From NCBI GenBank assembly GCA_051880035.1, contig JBJENE010000025.1, positions 1-60,773 on the forward strand: DNA of 60,773 bases. The letters run 5' to 3'. This document shows, one piece after another, positions 1 to 7,493 of this stretch. Under the pieces are notes generated by a model. That model saw only the letters and a list, made by a program, of their open reading frames with translations, ran no database searches and was not told the DNA's origin. Source of the DNA: Eshraghiella sp051880035 (lineage in GTDB: Bacteria > Bacillota > Clostridia > Lachnospirales > Lachnospiraceae). A program made the position numbers and the translations under genes. How positions within the stretch are numbered: the first letter of the stretch is position 1; every line of letters starts with the position of its first letter.

Positions 1-1
1 T

Positions 2-838
2 GGAGACATTTTTATAAAACTTGGTCGTTATCGTGAGAATAAAGGACTTGATAAGAATGGTCGCAGAAGTTCAGAGTATAATATCATTGACTGTATGCGA
101 ATTGAAGTTAATCCTAACAAGCACTTTGATACTAAAGAATGGCTCTGCATGATGTCGCTTGTTGAAGCCTATGCAGCTGACGGATTTATTGATAAGTACG
201 ACTATGCTGTTGATATCCCTTTACCGCCGGATAAGGTTGTGGTAACCAAGACCAGGAAGACACCCGGACTTTATAACGGAACCAGATACTTCGGCAAGCG
301 TAATCAACACGGCTTTGTGAAGATTTATGATAAATATACAGAGCGACTCCGGGAAGCCAAGCTCATTGCAAAGAAGTTCGATATACATTTTTCTCCGGAA
401 GATTACTATTACTGCACACGAGTTGAGACAACTCTTAAGAATAACCAGAAATATTCCGGAATTGAATATGCTGTGATTTCTTCTGAGATTTCTGAATCTA
501 TGGATTCCCTTACTCCTACAGCCCGGATGTATGTGGAGCTCCTCCAGGATATAGTGCGTTTAGGCGGAGACCCTGAACCGCATCTCCAGCGGATGAATTA
601 TCGCACGAGAGTAGCAGTAGAGCCTTTTATCCACGGCAGCTTAGTATATGTTCCTTTCAGGGATGATATCTTACGCAGCCTTCTGGATGAGCTTGCAGTA
701 GTTTTTCATGTTAAGGATATTCATTTTTCTATTGCTGATGCCATGGATATGGAGTATGAGAGCAGTGATTTTGTTTCTGCAGATGATGATTTTATTCCCT
801 TTTCCGACAGTGATTTATTACCGGATATTGAATACTAA
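2..838 (+). CDS. Rolling-circle-type replication initiator (Rep), 5' end outside window
   Basis: The reading frame is open from base 2, so the first ATG at 95 is probably internal and the gene starts outside the window. About 278 residues are visible. Seen: a KYDYAVDIP stretch, then GTRYFGKRNQHGFVKIYDK, then a YCTRVETTLKN stretch. This order resembles plasmid and integrative-element replication initiators of the Rep_trans kind, with a D-A-D strand, a GxR...YDK block and a (T)RxE block. I infer a DNA-nicking initiator or relaxase of a plasmid, integrative element or filamentous phage relative. The acidic C-terminus ends in PDIEY. A perfect inverted repeat begins three bases after the stop. No integrase or mobilisation gene is visible downstream, so this is either the edge of an element or a remnant. 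The exact family is uncertain. Confidence 0.6.
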   Translation, partial: GDIFIKLGRYRENKGLDKNGRRSSEYNIIDCMRIEVNPNKHFDTKEWLCMMSLVEAYAADGFIDKYDYAVDIPLPPDKVVVTKTRKTPGLYNGTRYFGKRNQHGFVKIYDKYTERLREAKLIAKKFDIHFSPEDYYYCTRVETTLKNNQKYSGIEYAVISSEISESMDSLTPTARMYVELLQDIVRLGGDPEPHLQRMNYRTRVAVEPFIHGSLVYVPFRDDILRSLLDELAVVFHVKDIHFSIADAMDMEYESSDFVSADDDFIPFSDSDLLPDIEY

Positions 839-840
839 AT

Positions 841-883
841 GTATGTCAAGGGGCATACGCCTTCAGGGCAACCCTTGACATAC
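841..883. repeat. Perfect 12-bp inverted repeat after rep gene
   Basis: GTATGTCAAGGG at 841-852 is matched exactly by its reverse complement at 872-883, with a 19-base loop. It starts three bases after the rep stop codon. No T-run follows, so it is a poor intrinsic terminator. A Rep-binding or single-strand origin hairpin is possible but unproven. Confidence 0.6.
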
Positions 884-910
884 TCAGAGTTAAATATGCT
901 TGTATCCGGT

Positions 911-951
911 GGTAACAGCTTTGTCTGTTACCTCTTGATTATAATTTTTTT
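911..951 (+). terminator. Hairpin with T-run, possible rep terminator
   Basis: GGTAACAG at 911-918 pairs with CTGTTACC at 925-932 over a six-base loop. A T-rich stretch (TTTTTTT at 945-951) follows 12 bases later. The spacing to the T-run is long, so efficiency is doubtful, but it is correctly oriented for the rep gene. Confidence 0.45.
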
Positions 952-1018
952 CTTGTAGCGTCTAATCCGCTTAAATTTAAAGTTTTGTTTTATATGTGCA
1001 ATATTCATCAAATTTTAG

Positions 1019-1036
1019 CCCCCTTATGTAAGGGGG
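1019..1036. repeat. Short GC-rich inverted repeat
   Basis: CCCCCTTA at 1019-1026 and TAAGGGGG at 1029-1036 form an 8-bp inverted repeat, with a further G-run just after. It lies between the two terminator-like hairpins in the gene-free strip. Confidence 0.5.
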
Positions 1037-1106
1037 TGCGGGGGATATTTTAATCTTACCTTTCTCGTTTAATCATCAGATTTGTTGCTTCGAACAGAGG
1101 GATTTT

Positions 1107-1130
1107 AAGGGGGAACAGTTCCCCCTTTTT
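1107..1130 (+). terminator. Strong intrinsic terminator
   Basis: AAGGGGGAA (1107-1115), loop CAG, TTCCCCCTT (1119-1127), then further T residues to 1130. A 9-bp perfect stem with a U-tract on the plus strand. It would stop transcripts leaving the element to the left. Confidence 0.7.
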
Positions 1131-1221
1131 ATCTTTTGTTTTTATAAATATCCCTTTATTCTTGCGTATTTTGTCCATATCGGGCATTTTTGTAAATTCC
1201 GATATTTTATTAATTCGTAAA

Positions 1222-1257
1222 AAAAAAATTAAAATACGGCTTGACAAACCGTATTTT
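1222..1257 (-). terminator. Intrinsic terminator facing left
   Basis: AAAATACGG (1231-1239) and CCGTATTTT (1249-1257) form a 9-bp stem. Read on the minus strand the stem is followed by AA and then a long T-run (plus-strand A-run near 1219-1228). It is placed to end minus-strand transcription from the DEAD-box helicase gene, although 238 bases separate it from that stop codon. Confidence 0.7.
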
Positions 1258-1495
1258 ATGATATATTTTGAATTTAAGGAAATTGATTTTCCGTTATATC
1301 GTATGGAATTGGTGTATTAAACAAGTTTGAGTGAAGAGGAGCTGCAGAAGCTCTAAAAAAATAGCGGTATCTGTAATTTCGCTAAACTCAGGTTTAACGA
1401 AGAATAAAGCGTAAAAATCAGTAAAAACAACCTTAACTTGCCGGTTCCGGTATTTACCGGTATGTTTGTATTTGTATGGTTTAATTTATGCATTG
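1258..1495. other. Gene-free strip, no clear function
   Basis: No credible reading frame on either strand. It holds only small repeats: GAGCT...AGCTC around 1339-1353 next to an A-run, and CCGGTA-TT-TACCGG at 1447-1460. These may be weak transcript ends of the helicase gene. Confidence 0.4.
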
Positions 1496-2614
1496 TTATT
1501 TTCTTACGATTTTTCCCTGGTAAAGTTTTTTAGCAAGCATGTTTATTCCAAACGATTTCTGGATTGCTTTTATTTTATTTAATTCATTTTCTGTAATAAT
1601 TGATGCACATACAGCGTCTTCACCGTTTCGTCCGCATCGGCCGGCTCTGTGAAGATAATCTATAGGTTTATCAGGTAAACCTATATTAATTATTGTATCT
1701 ATATCTTTAAAATCCAATCCGCGTGCCGCAATATCCGAACATATCAGATAATTGATTTTTTTATTACGAAAACCATCTATAATCTGTCGGCGGCTGTTTT
1801 TATCACAATCTGCATGAATACATTTCGCATTGTAATTGTGATAAATCAATTTCTGTGTAATTTCTTCAGTATCATATTTAGAATCAGAAAAAATCATGGC
1901 CTGCCTGCATTTTAACGCATTAATTACTTTTCTGGTCATTTCTATGCGTTCTCTGCGTTCTACGACAAAATACAAATGCTGTATATTTGATGGAATTGTC
2001 ATCTTTTCATTTGTGAAAATATTAACGAATTCTGCATTTGTAAGGCATTCTGCATTTCTCTTTGTTTTATCAGTAATTGAAGCTGAATATAGCATAATCT
2101 GTATGTCCCGGTAAAAACATTTTCTAAGGGCCATAACGCCTTCCATATTTTCATTTGTAAGTATCTTGTCAGCTTCATCTATAATAAAGGTTTTAACCTG
2201 GTATGCCGGAAGTCTTTTTTCTTTAATTAGTTCATATATGCGCTGGTATGTTCCTACAACAATGTTAGGCTTACTTTTCAATGTCTCTAACTGGCGCTTT
2301 TTATTAACACCGCCAAAAAGTGCCGCAGCCGTTACCGGAATTCCTGAATTGTTGGAAATCATGTTAATCTGGCTGCATATTTGTATACAAAGTTCTTTTG
2401 AAGGGGCAAGAACAACTGCATATAGTGATTTTTCATCTGCATTTTTCATTATTACAGGCAAAAGATATGCAAATGTCTTACCGGTTCCCGTTCCTGAACA
2501 TCCGATAATATTATGACCTGAAAATGCAGGCTCAAGGCTCTTTTCCTGTATTGATGTAAGTTTATTAATCCCAAGTTTGGCAAGCCCGTCTGTTAATCTT
2601 CTATCTAAATCCAT
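1496..2614 (-). CDS. DEAD-box ATP-dependent RNA helicase
   Basis: A 372-residue two-domain RNA helicase core, probably acting in rRNA or mRNA remodelling. Seen: Walker A SGTGTGKT at 40-47, DEAD at 146-149, SAS at 177-179 (usually SAT), ARGLDFKDID near 297-306 and HRAGRCGR at 322-329. Motif Ia reads PSKEL rather than PTREL, and the usual TPGR motif reads GTYQR, so this is a divergent member. It has no C-terminal extension. It is transcribed away from ttcA. The start has a modest upstream GGTGAG. Specific subfamily (CshA, CshB, DbpA or other) cannot be assigned. Confidence 0.9.
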   Translation of the reverse strand: MDLDRRLTDGLAKLGINKLTSIQEKSLEPAFSGHNIIGCSGTGTGKTFAYLLPVIMKNADEKSLYAVVLAPSKELCIQICSQINMISNNSGIPVTAAALFGGVNKKRQLETLKSKPNIVVGTYQRIYELIKEKRLPAYQVKTFIIDEADKILTNENMEGVMALRKCFYRDIQIMLYSASITDKTKRNAECLTNAEFVNIFTNEKMTIPSNIQHLYFVVERRERIEMTRKVINALKCRQAMIFSDSKYDTEEITQKLIYHNYNAKCIHADCDKNSRRQIIDGFRNKKINYLICSDIAARGLDFKDIDTIINIGLPDKPIDYLHRAGRCGRNGEDAVCASIITENELNKIKAIQKSFGINMLAKKLYQGKIVRK

Positions 2615-2647
2615 AAATTTCTCACCTTTACTTTTATTTTAATATCA

Positions 2648-2676
2648 ATTATACTATAAACCGAATAAAATTCATA
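2648..2676 (-). promoter_or_regulatory. Possible promoter of helicase gene
   Basis: Minus strand TATAAT (plus 2648-2653) lies about 35 bases upstream of the helicase start. The -35 position 17 bases further (plus 2671-2676, TATGAA) is a poor match, so only the -10 is convincing. Confidence 0.35.
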
Positions 2677-2753
2677 CAGAAAAAACGGAAAATCCGATGT
2701 AACAAATTAGGATTAAATCCGGACTTAAAAATAAAAAGATACGATGGAATGGT

Positions 2754-3494
2754 ATGTTTATGGAATTACAAAGACTATATAGTTACTGCCGTAAAGCGGT
2801 TGACGAATACAACATGATTCAGGACGGTGATAAGATTGCCATAGGTATATCAGGCGGAAAAGACAGCACTACTCTCCTGTATGCACTTGCCGGACTGAGG
2901 AAATTTTATCCAAAAAAATTTGATATTGTTGCAATTACGGTTCATCTTGGAATAAAAGAAATGGATTTTTCTCCAATTAAAAAGCTATGTGAAGAGTTAG
3001 ATGTAAATTATCATATTGTAGATACTGCAATATATGAAACTGTTTTTGAAATAAGAAAAGAAACAAATCCATGTTCATTGTGTGCAAAAATGAGAAAAGG
3101 TGCATTTAATGAACTGGCCAAAAAACTGGGATGTAATAAAATTGCTTACGCCCACCATATGGACGATCTGGTGGAAACCCTTTATATGTCACTGATTTTC
3201 GAAGGCAGAATACACACTTTCTCTCCTGTATCCTATCTCGACCGCACGGAACTTACACTTATAAGACCGTTAATGTTTGTTCCGGAAGCTGACATAATAG
3301 GATTTCAAAACAAATATAATATTCCAATAATAAAAAACCTGTGTCCGGCTGACGGATATACAAAAAGACAATATATTAAAGATTTACTTAAATCCCTTCA
3401 AAAAGAAAATCCATGTATAAAAGAACGGGCATTTACTGCAATACTAAATGCCGGCTTTAAGGACTGGCCTGAAAGGATTCCGAGAATAAGATAA
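2754..3494 (+). CDS. ttcA: TtcA-type tRNA 2-thiocytidine biosynthesis protein
   Basis: A PP-loop ATPase of the TtcA/TilS superfamily. In the known family TtcA thiolates cytidine 32 of certain tRNAs using an iron-sulfur cluster. Seen: PP-loop SGGKDS at 33-38, Cys107 and Cys110 in NPCSLCAKMRKG, AYAHHMDD near 131-138, and Cys197 in NLCPADG. The CxxC plus a distant Cys is the cluster-binding set of TtcA. At 246 residues it is shorter than the roughly 310-residue E. coli protein, which is common for Firmicutes homologues. The start is uncertain: ATG at 2754 or 2760, neither with a strong ribosome-binding site. A related PP-loop tRNA or iron-sulfur enzyme is the alternative. Confidence 0.82.
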   Translation: MFMELQRLYSYCRKAVDEYNMIQDGDKIAIGISGGKDSTTLLYALAGLRKFYPKKFDIVAITVHLGIKEMDFSPIKKLCEELDVNYHIVDTAIYETVFEIRKETNPCSLCAKMRKGAFNELAKKLGCNKIAYAHHMDDLVETLYMSLIFEGRIHTFSPVSYLDRTELTLIRPLMFVPEADIIGFQNKYNIPIIKNLCPADGYTKRQYIKDLLKSLQKENPCIKERAFTAILNAGFKDWPERIPRIR

Positions 3495-3548
3495 TTGTAA
3501 AAGTAAAAAAATATGATAAATACAATACATTTTATAAAATCAGTAAGT

Positions 3549-3570
3549 TACGGTCACAATTGTGACCGTA
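3549..3570. repeat. Perfect 22-bp palindrome
   Basis: TACGGTCACAA at 3549-3559 is followed directly by its exact reverse complement at 3560-3570. It sits between the converging ttcA and yneA-like genes. AAG and CTT flank it and could extend pairing past one bulged T. No T-run follows on either strand. Confidence 0.6.
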
Positions 3571-3581
3571 CTTCTGATTCA

Positions 3582-3606
3582 GGGCTGTTATATACAGCCT
3601 CTTTAT
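3582..3606 (+). terminator. Possible ttcA terminator
   Basis: GGCTGT at 3583-3588 pairs with ACAGCC at 3594-3599 across TATAT, extended by a G-T pair, then TCTTTATAATAATT. A short stem with a weak U-rich tail, about 90 bases after the ttcA stop. Confidence 0.45.
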
Positions 3607-3660
3607 AATAATTCACCGGATTAACCCGGCAGTTTAAGGGGTGGCAAAAAATAAAATAAT

Positions 3661-4005
3661 CTAGTCTTCGGAAACATCACTTGAATAATATGCAATAACA
3701 AGATTCTGTCCTGCATAAAGATATTCAGATGAAAGTCCGTTAATTTCAATTAGCTTATCCATATAGTCATTAATATCATCATAATGATTATAGTCCATAT
3801 ATTTCTTGGAAATGCTCCAAAGAGATTCTCCCTCGCACACGGCGTAATTGGTATAATAAAGATGTTCTTCGGCGGTCGTGTTCCTGTTATCAGCCTTAAC
3901 TATAACACTTCCAAGAATAAAACTTACACACATAACTACCATTAATATTGATAAAATAAACATCTTATTGGATTTAAATGATTTCTTCTTAATTAAAGCT
4001 GTCAT
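3661..4005 (-). CDS. yneA: YneA-like SOS division inhibitor with LysM domain
   Basis: A 114-residue protein with a basic N-terminus, one membrane segment at about 15-37, and an extracytoplasmic LysM domain at about 54-105 (YAVCEGESLWSISKKYM to LYAGQNLVI). In Bacillus the equivalent gene, divergent from lexA, encodes YneA, a LysM protein that delays division during the SOS response. Same architecture, same position and a LexA-box-filled shared promoter support the assignment. LysM binds peptidoglycan, so action at the septal wall is inferred. Sequence identity to YneA cannot be measured here, so a general LysM protein under SOS control is the fallback reading. Confidence 0.8.
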   Translation of the reverse strand: MTALIKKKSFKSNKMFILSILMVVMCVSFILGSVIVKADNRNTTAEEHLYYTNYAVCEGESLWSISKKYMDYNHYDDINDYMDKLIEINGLSSEYLYAGQNLVIAYYSSDVSED

Positions 4006-4092
4006 AACTTCTACCTCCCGGTTAATTAATCTCTATATCTTTGATAAATAAAACATAAATCATTACAAGTGCAATATAATGTATTTACAAGT

Positions 4093-4106
4093 CGAATCTT
4101 TGTTCG
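4093..4106. promoter_or_regulatory. LexA box 1 (yneA/lexA region)
   Basis: CGAAT-CTTT-GTTCG matches the Gram-positive SOS consensus CGAAC-N4-GTTCG at nine of ten half-site positions. It lies at the predicted transcription start of the yneA-like gene. Confidence 0.85.
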
Positions 4107-4114
4107 ATATATGT

Positions 4115-4143
4115 ATAATATCATTCGAACATCCGTTTGTCAA
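4115..4143 (-). promoter_or_regulatory. Promoter of yneA-like gene
   Basis: On the minus strand TTGACA (plus 4138-4143), a 17-base spacer and TATTAT (plus 4115-4120). A near-perfect sigma-A promoter with a LexA box filling its spacer. Confidence 0.85.
4126..4139. promoter_or_regulatory. LexA box 2
   Basis: CGAAC-ATCC-GTTTG, nine of ten consensus half-site bases. It lies inside the spacer of the yneA promoter, so bound LexA would exclude RNA polymerase. Confidence 0.85.
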
Positions 4144-4152
4144 CATAAAAAT

Positions 4153-4166
4153 CGAACATTTTTTCG
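4153..4166. promoter_or_regulatory. LexA box 3
   Basis: CGAAC-ATTT-TTTCG, nine of ten half-site bases, just upstream of the lexA -35 element. Confidence 0.8.
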
Positions 4167-4205
4167 GAACTTTTGTTTGCTTTTTTCAAATCCATATGTT
4201 ATACT
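4166..4205 (+). promoter_or_regulatory. lexA promoter with a fourth, partial LexA box
   Basis: -35 TTGCTT at 4177-4182, 17-base spacer, -10 TATACT at 4200-4205. GGAAC-TTTT-GTTTG at 4166-4179 is a degenerate LexA site overlapping the -35, which fits autoregulation of lexA. Confidence 0.8.
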
Positions 4206-4240
4206 TTAAACATAATAAACGACAGGAGGTATTTATTGTT

Positions 4241-4861
4241 ATGGCAAACGGACGCATCACTGCCAAACAACAGGAAATTTTAGAATTTATGAAGCAGCAG
4301 ATTCTTGCGAAAGGGTATCCGCCTTCAGTAAGAGAGATTTGCGAAGCAGTCAGACTTAAATCCACCTCTAGTGTACATGCTCATCTTGAGACTCTTGAAA
4401 AGAACGGATATATAAGAAGAGATCCGACCAAACCACGTGCAATTGAGATTACGGATGATGAATTTGGTCTTACCAGAAGAGAAATGGTCAATGTCCCTAT
4501 CGTAGGAACAGTTGCCGCCGGTCAGCCGTTACTTGCAACCGAGAATATTATGGACTACTATCCGGTTCCTGCCAACCTTCTCCCTAATGCTGAAATTTTT
4601 ATGCTTAAGGTAAAAGGCGACAGCATGGTTAATATGGGAATTTATGATGGTGATTTTATTATGTCGCAGAGACAGAGCACAGCCCATAACGGAGATGTTG
4701 TTGTGGCTCTTGTAGATGATTCTGCTACTGTTAAGAGATTTTACAAAGAAGACGGTCACTACAGACTTCAGCCGGAGAACGATTTCATGGATCCTATTAT
4801 TGTGGAACATTGTGAAGTTCTTGGCAAAGTCATTGGACTTATCCGAATGAATATCATTTAA
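4241..4861 (+). CDS. lexA: LexA repressor
   Basis: SOS repressor of 206 residues, very close to the 205 of Bacillus LexA. N-terminal winged helix (PPSVREICEAVRLKSTSSVH near 27-46) binds DNA. The self-cleavage site is Ala93-Gly94 (VAAGQP), and the catalytic pair is Ser128 in GDSM and Lys165 in ATVKRF. The start is ATG 4241, preceded by GACAGGAGG eight or nine bases upstream. The frame is open back to an ATG at 4079, but that would place the LexA boxes and promoter inside the coding region, so it is rejected. RecA filaments trigger cleavage; recA is in this window at 48082-49104. Confidence 0.97.
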   Translation: MANGRITAKQQEILEFMKQQILAKGYPPSVREICEAVRLKSTSSVHAHLETLEKNGYIRRDPTKPRAIEITDDEFGLTRREMVNVPIVGTVAAGQPLLATENIMDYYPVPANLLPNAEIFMLKVKGDSMVNMGIYDGDFIMSQRQSTAHNGDVVVALVDDSATVKRFYKEDGHYRLQPENDFMDPIIVEHCEVLGKVIGLIRMNII

Positions 4862-4875
4862 TTTATGTATCAGGA

Positions 4876-4905
4876 ACGCCCCGGTACATATAATATCCGG
4901 GGCGT
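4876..4905. terminator. Hairpin between convergent lexA and yitT
   Basis: ACGCCCCGG (4876-4884), 12-base loop, CCGGGGCGT (4897-4905): a 9-bp GC-rich stem. The T-run on the plus strand begins about 15 bases later. Likely shared as a transcript end by both converging genes. Confidence 0.65.
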
Positions 4906-4915
4906 AATATACTTC

Positions 4916-5827
4916 CTATTCTTTTTTTATACTTGTTCCGAGAACATCCGATACTTCCGAGATTGTTATGAATGCGCTTTTATCTATTTCATTTATTATT
5001 CTCTTTATTTTCCCAATCTGGAACCTGTTTGCCACAAAATAAATCGCGCATTTATTTTCTTTCGAAAAATACCCCCTTGCTTCAAGCTGTGTTATTCCTC
5101 TTCCGAATTCCATTGAAAGAGCCCTGCAGATTTCCTCTTCCATGGAGGTTATTATCATTACGGATTTGGCTTTGTCAAAACCTTCTACAATGAAATCCAC
5201 CGCTTTAATTGCAATACTGTATGTAATAATCGAATACAGAGGAAGCTGCCAGCTTCTAAAAACTATTCCGATGCATATGTACAGGATAACATTATAAATC
5301 ATTACAAATGTTCCTACGGTTATTCCAACCCTTTTGGCAAATATAACCGCCAGTACTTCTATTCCGTCTATAGCTCCGCCGAACCGGATGGTAAGTCCGC
5401 TTCCGACACCTGATATCAACCCTCCGAATACAGCACATAGAAGTAAATCATTTCCGGCAAATGGCGAGCTGTCCGCCACATTAACAGGCAGCACATCCGT
5501 AATTATCAATGAAGCAAGCGCATAAATCAGAACGCTCCACACGGAATATATCGTAAACAGAATCCCCTGTTTTTTCATACCGAATATAAATACGGGAATA
5601 TTTATTATTACCAGGAAAAAAGACAACGACAAATAATCCGGCGTAAGCTGTGACAGCATCATGGAAGTTCCAGAGATTCCGCTGTCGTATAAGTTGACCG
5701 GAGCCAGGAACATGGTTACACCCACTGCATTAATACATCCTGCTGCAAAAAGCAACAGAAAATTAACCGGTTTAATTTTTTTCAGCTCATGCATTTGTCT
5801 TAGAAAATATACTTTGATATTTTTCAT
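4916..5827 (-). CDS. YitT family membrane protein
   Basis: A 303-residue integral membrane protein of the YitT/DUF161 type with a C-terminal cytoplasmic DUF2179 domain. Seen: about five or six hydrophobic segments between residues 20 and 210, the motifs LAPVNLYDSGISG and RFGGAIDGIEVLAV, then a soluble tail (GITQLEARGYFSKENKCAIYFVANR). The family's function is not established. The start codon shares one base with the stop of folBK (TAATG), so it is translated as the last gene of the folate operon. Whether it contributes to folate metabolism or transport is unknown. Confidence 0.88.
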   Translation of the reverse strand: MKNIKVYFLRQMHELKKIKPVNFLLLFAAGCINAVGVTMFLAPVNLYDSGISGTSMMLSQLTPDYLSLSFFLVIINIPVFIFGMKKQGILFTIYSVWSVLIYALASLIITDVLPVNVADSSPFAGNDLLLCAVFGGLISGVGSGLTIRFGGAIDGIEVLAVIFAKRVGITVGTFVMIYNVILYICIGIVFRSWQLPLYSIITYSIAIKAVDFIVEGFDKAKSVMIITSMEEEICRALSMEFGRGITQLEARGYFSKENKCAIYFVANRFQIGKIKRIINEIDKSAFITISEVSDVLGTSIKKE

Positions 5828-6675
5828 TAATTCTCACCTGCTGTTATACCATGTCTGTTTTGTTTCAATAAATCTTTGTACAGTTCATTGACAGTTCTGC
5901 CAAGTATAGGATGATATGCATAAGGAGCAATTTCGTTAAGGGGCTCCAACACAAATAACCTGTTAGCCATATCCTCATGGGGAACAATAAGCTTTTCATT
6001 ATGAATTATGCATTCATCATAGAAGATAATGTCCAGATCCAGTGTTCTTGGACCCCAGTGTATCTCTCTTACCCTGCCCGCTTCTGCTTCAATACGATTT
6101 AATTCTTTAAGCAGGTCCGGGGGAGAAAGTCTTGTTAAAACAAGAACACAGCCATTAAGGAAATCATCCTGTTCCACACCCCCGTAAGGTTTGGTGGAAA
6201 GAATCCGGGACTGTTTTAGAAGTTTTATTCCCGGTGTGTCGCCAAGGCTTTTAAGTCCTTTTTCAATATATTCCTCACGGTTTCCCATGTTGGAACCGAA
6301 AGCAATATATGCCTTGTGCCAGCTTCTTGTAATTGAAACCGCAACGGTATCCAAAGGGAGTCCGATTGGTGCTTCCGGTTTATCTATTCTTAGTTCCACG
6401 GATTGTATCAGAGGACTGTACTCCAGAATATATGCAGAAAGATTCTCGGCAACGGCTTCAATAAGATTGTATCTGTTATTTTTCATAAAACAGGTTATTG
6501 CTTCACACAATGCCGCATAATTAACAGAATCGTTCAAATCATCGGTTTTCCCCGGTACAGACGCATCAATACCTATAATTGCGGATACATAAAAATTCTG
6601 TCCGTTTATTTTTTCTTCTTCATATACACCATGATTACAAAAAACCTTCAGTCTGCTAATAATTATTTTATCCAT
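5827..6675 (-). CDS. folBK: FolB-FolK fusion: dihydroneopterin aldolase / HPPK
   Basis: Two consecutive folate steps in one chain. Residues 1 to about 117 are the aldolase (FCNHGVYEEEK, NLIEAVAENLSAYIL), which makes 6-hydroxymethyl-dihydropterin. The rest is pyrophosphokinase FolK (AYIAFGSNMGNREEYIEK; WGPRTLDLDIIFYD), which adds the diphosphate for FolP. The preferred start is ATG 6675, with GGTGA upstream; a GTG three codons earlier (6684) is possible. It follows folP with a short gap and overlaps yitT. Fused FolBK proteins are known in Firmicutes, so this is not a frameshift artefact. Confidence 0.92.
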   Translation of the reverse strand: MDKIIISRLKVFCNHGVYEEEKINGQNFYVSAIIGIDASVPGKTDDLNDSVNYAALCEAITCFMKNNRYNLIEAVAENLSAYILEYSPLIQSVELRIDKPEAPIGLPLDTVAVSITRSWHKAYIAFGSNMGNREEYIEKGLKSLGDTPGIKLLKQSRILSTKPYGGVEQDDFLNGCVLVLTRLSPPDLLKELNRIEAEAGRVREIHWGPRTLDLDIIFYDECIIHNEKLIVPHEDMANRLFVLEPLNEIAPYAYHPILGRTVNELYKDLLKQNRHGITAGEN

Positions 6676-6689
6676 CCGATTCACCGTTT

Positions 6690-7493
6690 CTATGCATTCA
6701 TTATCGCCTCAGTCATTTTTACAGCCCGGTAATTTTCTTTTATGTCATGTACTCTTAAAAACATGCATCTGTTAAGCGTACCTATTACAGAAGTTGCAAC
6801 AGTTCCCTCTACCCTGTCATCCTTAGGCAAATCCAGAGTCAGACCGATTACGGATTTACGGGATGTGCCTAACAACACCGGATATCCCAAATTGGTAAAA
6901 TCATTAAGATGCTTTAGTACAAGAAGATTATGTTCCAAAGTTTTACCGAATCCCACTCCCGGGTCCAGAATGATTTTATCGCTTTCTATTCCTGCCTCTG
7001 CGGCAAATCTTAAGCTTTCTTTCATATCAGTAATATAATCCGATAAAAAATCAGTATAATCAGTATTGTTTCTGTTATGCATAAGGCAGCATGGAAGCTT
7101 GGAATCAGAAATAATCCTTGCCATATCAGAATCATATTTCAGACCCCAGATATCATTAATCAGATCAGCTCCGCTTTCTATTCCTGCCTGTGCAACTTTA
7201 CTTTTATAAGTATCAAGTGAAACGGGAACATCGGTTTCTTTTTTTATCAGCTCGATTACAGGACATACTCTTTCAATTTCTTCTTCGTCTGAAATCATTG
7301 TATACCCCGGTCTTGTTGATTCTCCTCCCACATCTATAATTTCTGCACCTTCCCGAATCATTTCAAGGGCATGTATAAGTGCTTTTTCTTTATTATTATA
7401 TCTGCCTCCGTCGGAAAAAGAATCGGGAGTAACATTTAAAATTCCCATAATATGGGTATGGTCTGTTGAAAAATTTTTTCCGCCTATTAACAT
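6690..7493 (-). CDS. folP: Dihydropteroate synthase
   Basis: Condenses para-aminobenzoate with the pterin diphosphate made by FolK; this is the sulfonamide target. 267 residues, TIM-barrel family. Seen: GILNVTPDSFSDGG at 17-30, the DVGGESTRPG loop near 55-64, NDIWGLK, ILDPGVGFGKT and LLGTSRKS. All standard pterin-binding blocks are intact. The ATG overlaps the folE stop by seven bases (ATGTTAA), with GGTGGG upstream. Confidence 0.96.
   Translation of the reverse strand: MLIGGKNFSTDHTHIMGILNVTPDSFSDGGRYNNKEKALIHALEMIREGAEIIDVGGESTRPGYTMISDEEEIERVCPVIELIKKETDVPVSLDTYKSKVAQAGIESGADLINDIWGLKYDSDMARIISDSKLPCCLMHNRNNTDYTDFLSDYITDMKESLRFAAEAGIESDKIILDPGVGFGKTLEHNLLVLKHLNDFTNLGYPVLLGTSRKSVIGLTLDLPKDDRVEGTVATSVIGTLNRCMFLRVHDIKENYRAVKMTEAIMNA

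Noticed and set aside
841..883. Intrinsic terminator of rep
   Set aside because: The stem is perfect but no U-tract follows, and the 19-base loop is long; kept only as an inverted repeat.
1056..1247. Possible 63-codon minus-strand gene
   Set aside because: It starts at TTG inside a terminator stem and runs through another terminator hairpin; no ribosome-binding site and poor coding character.
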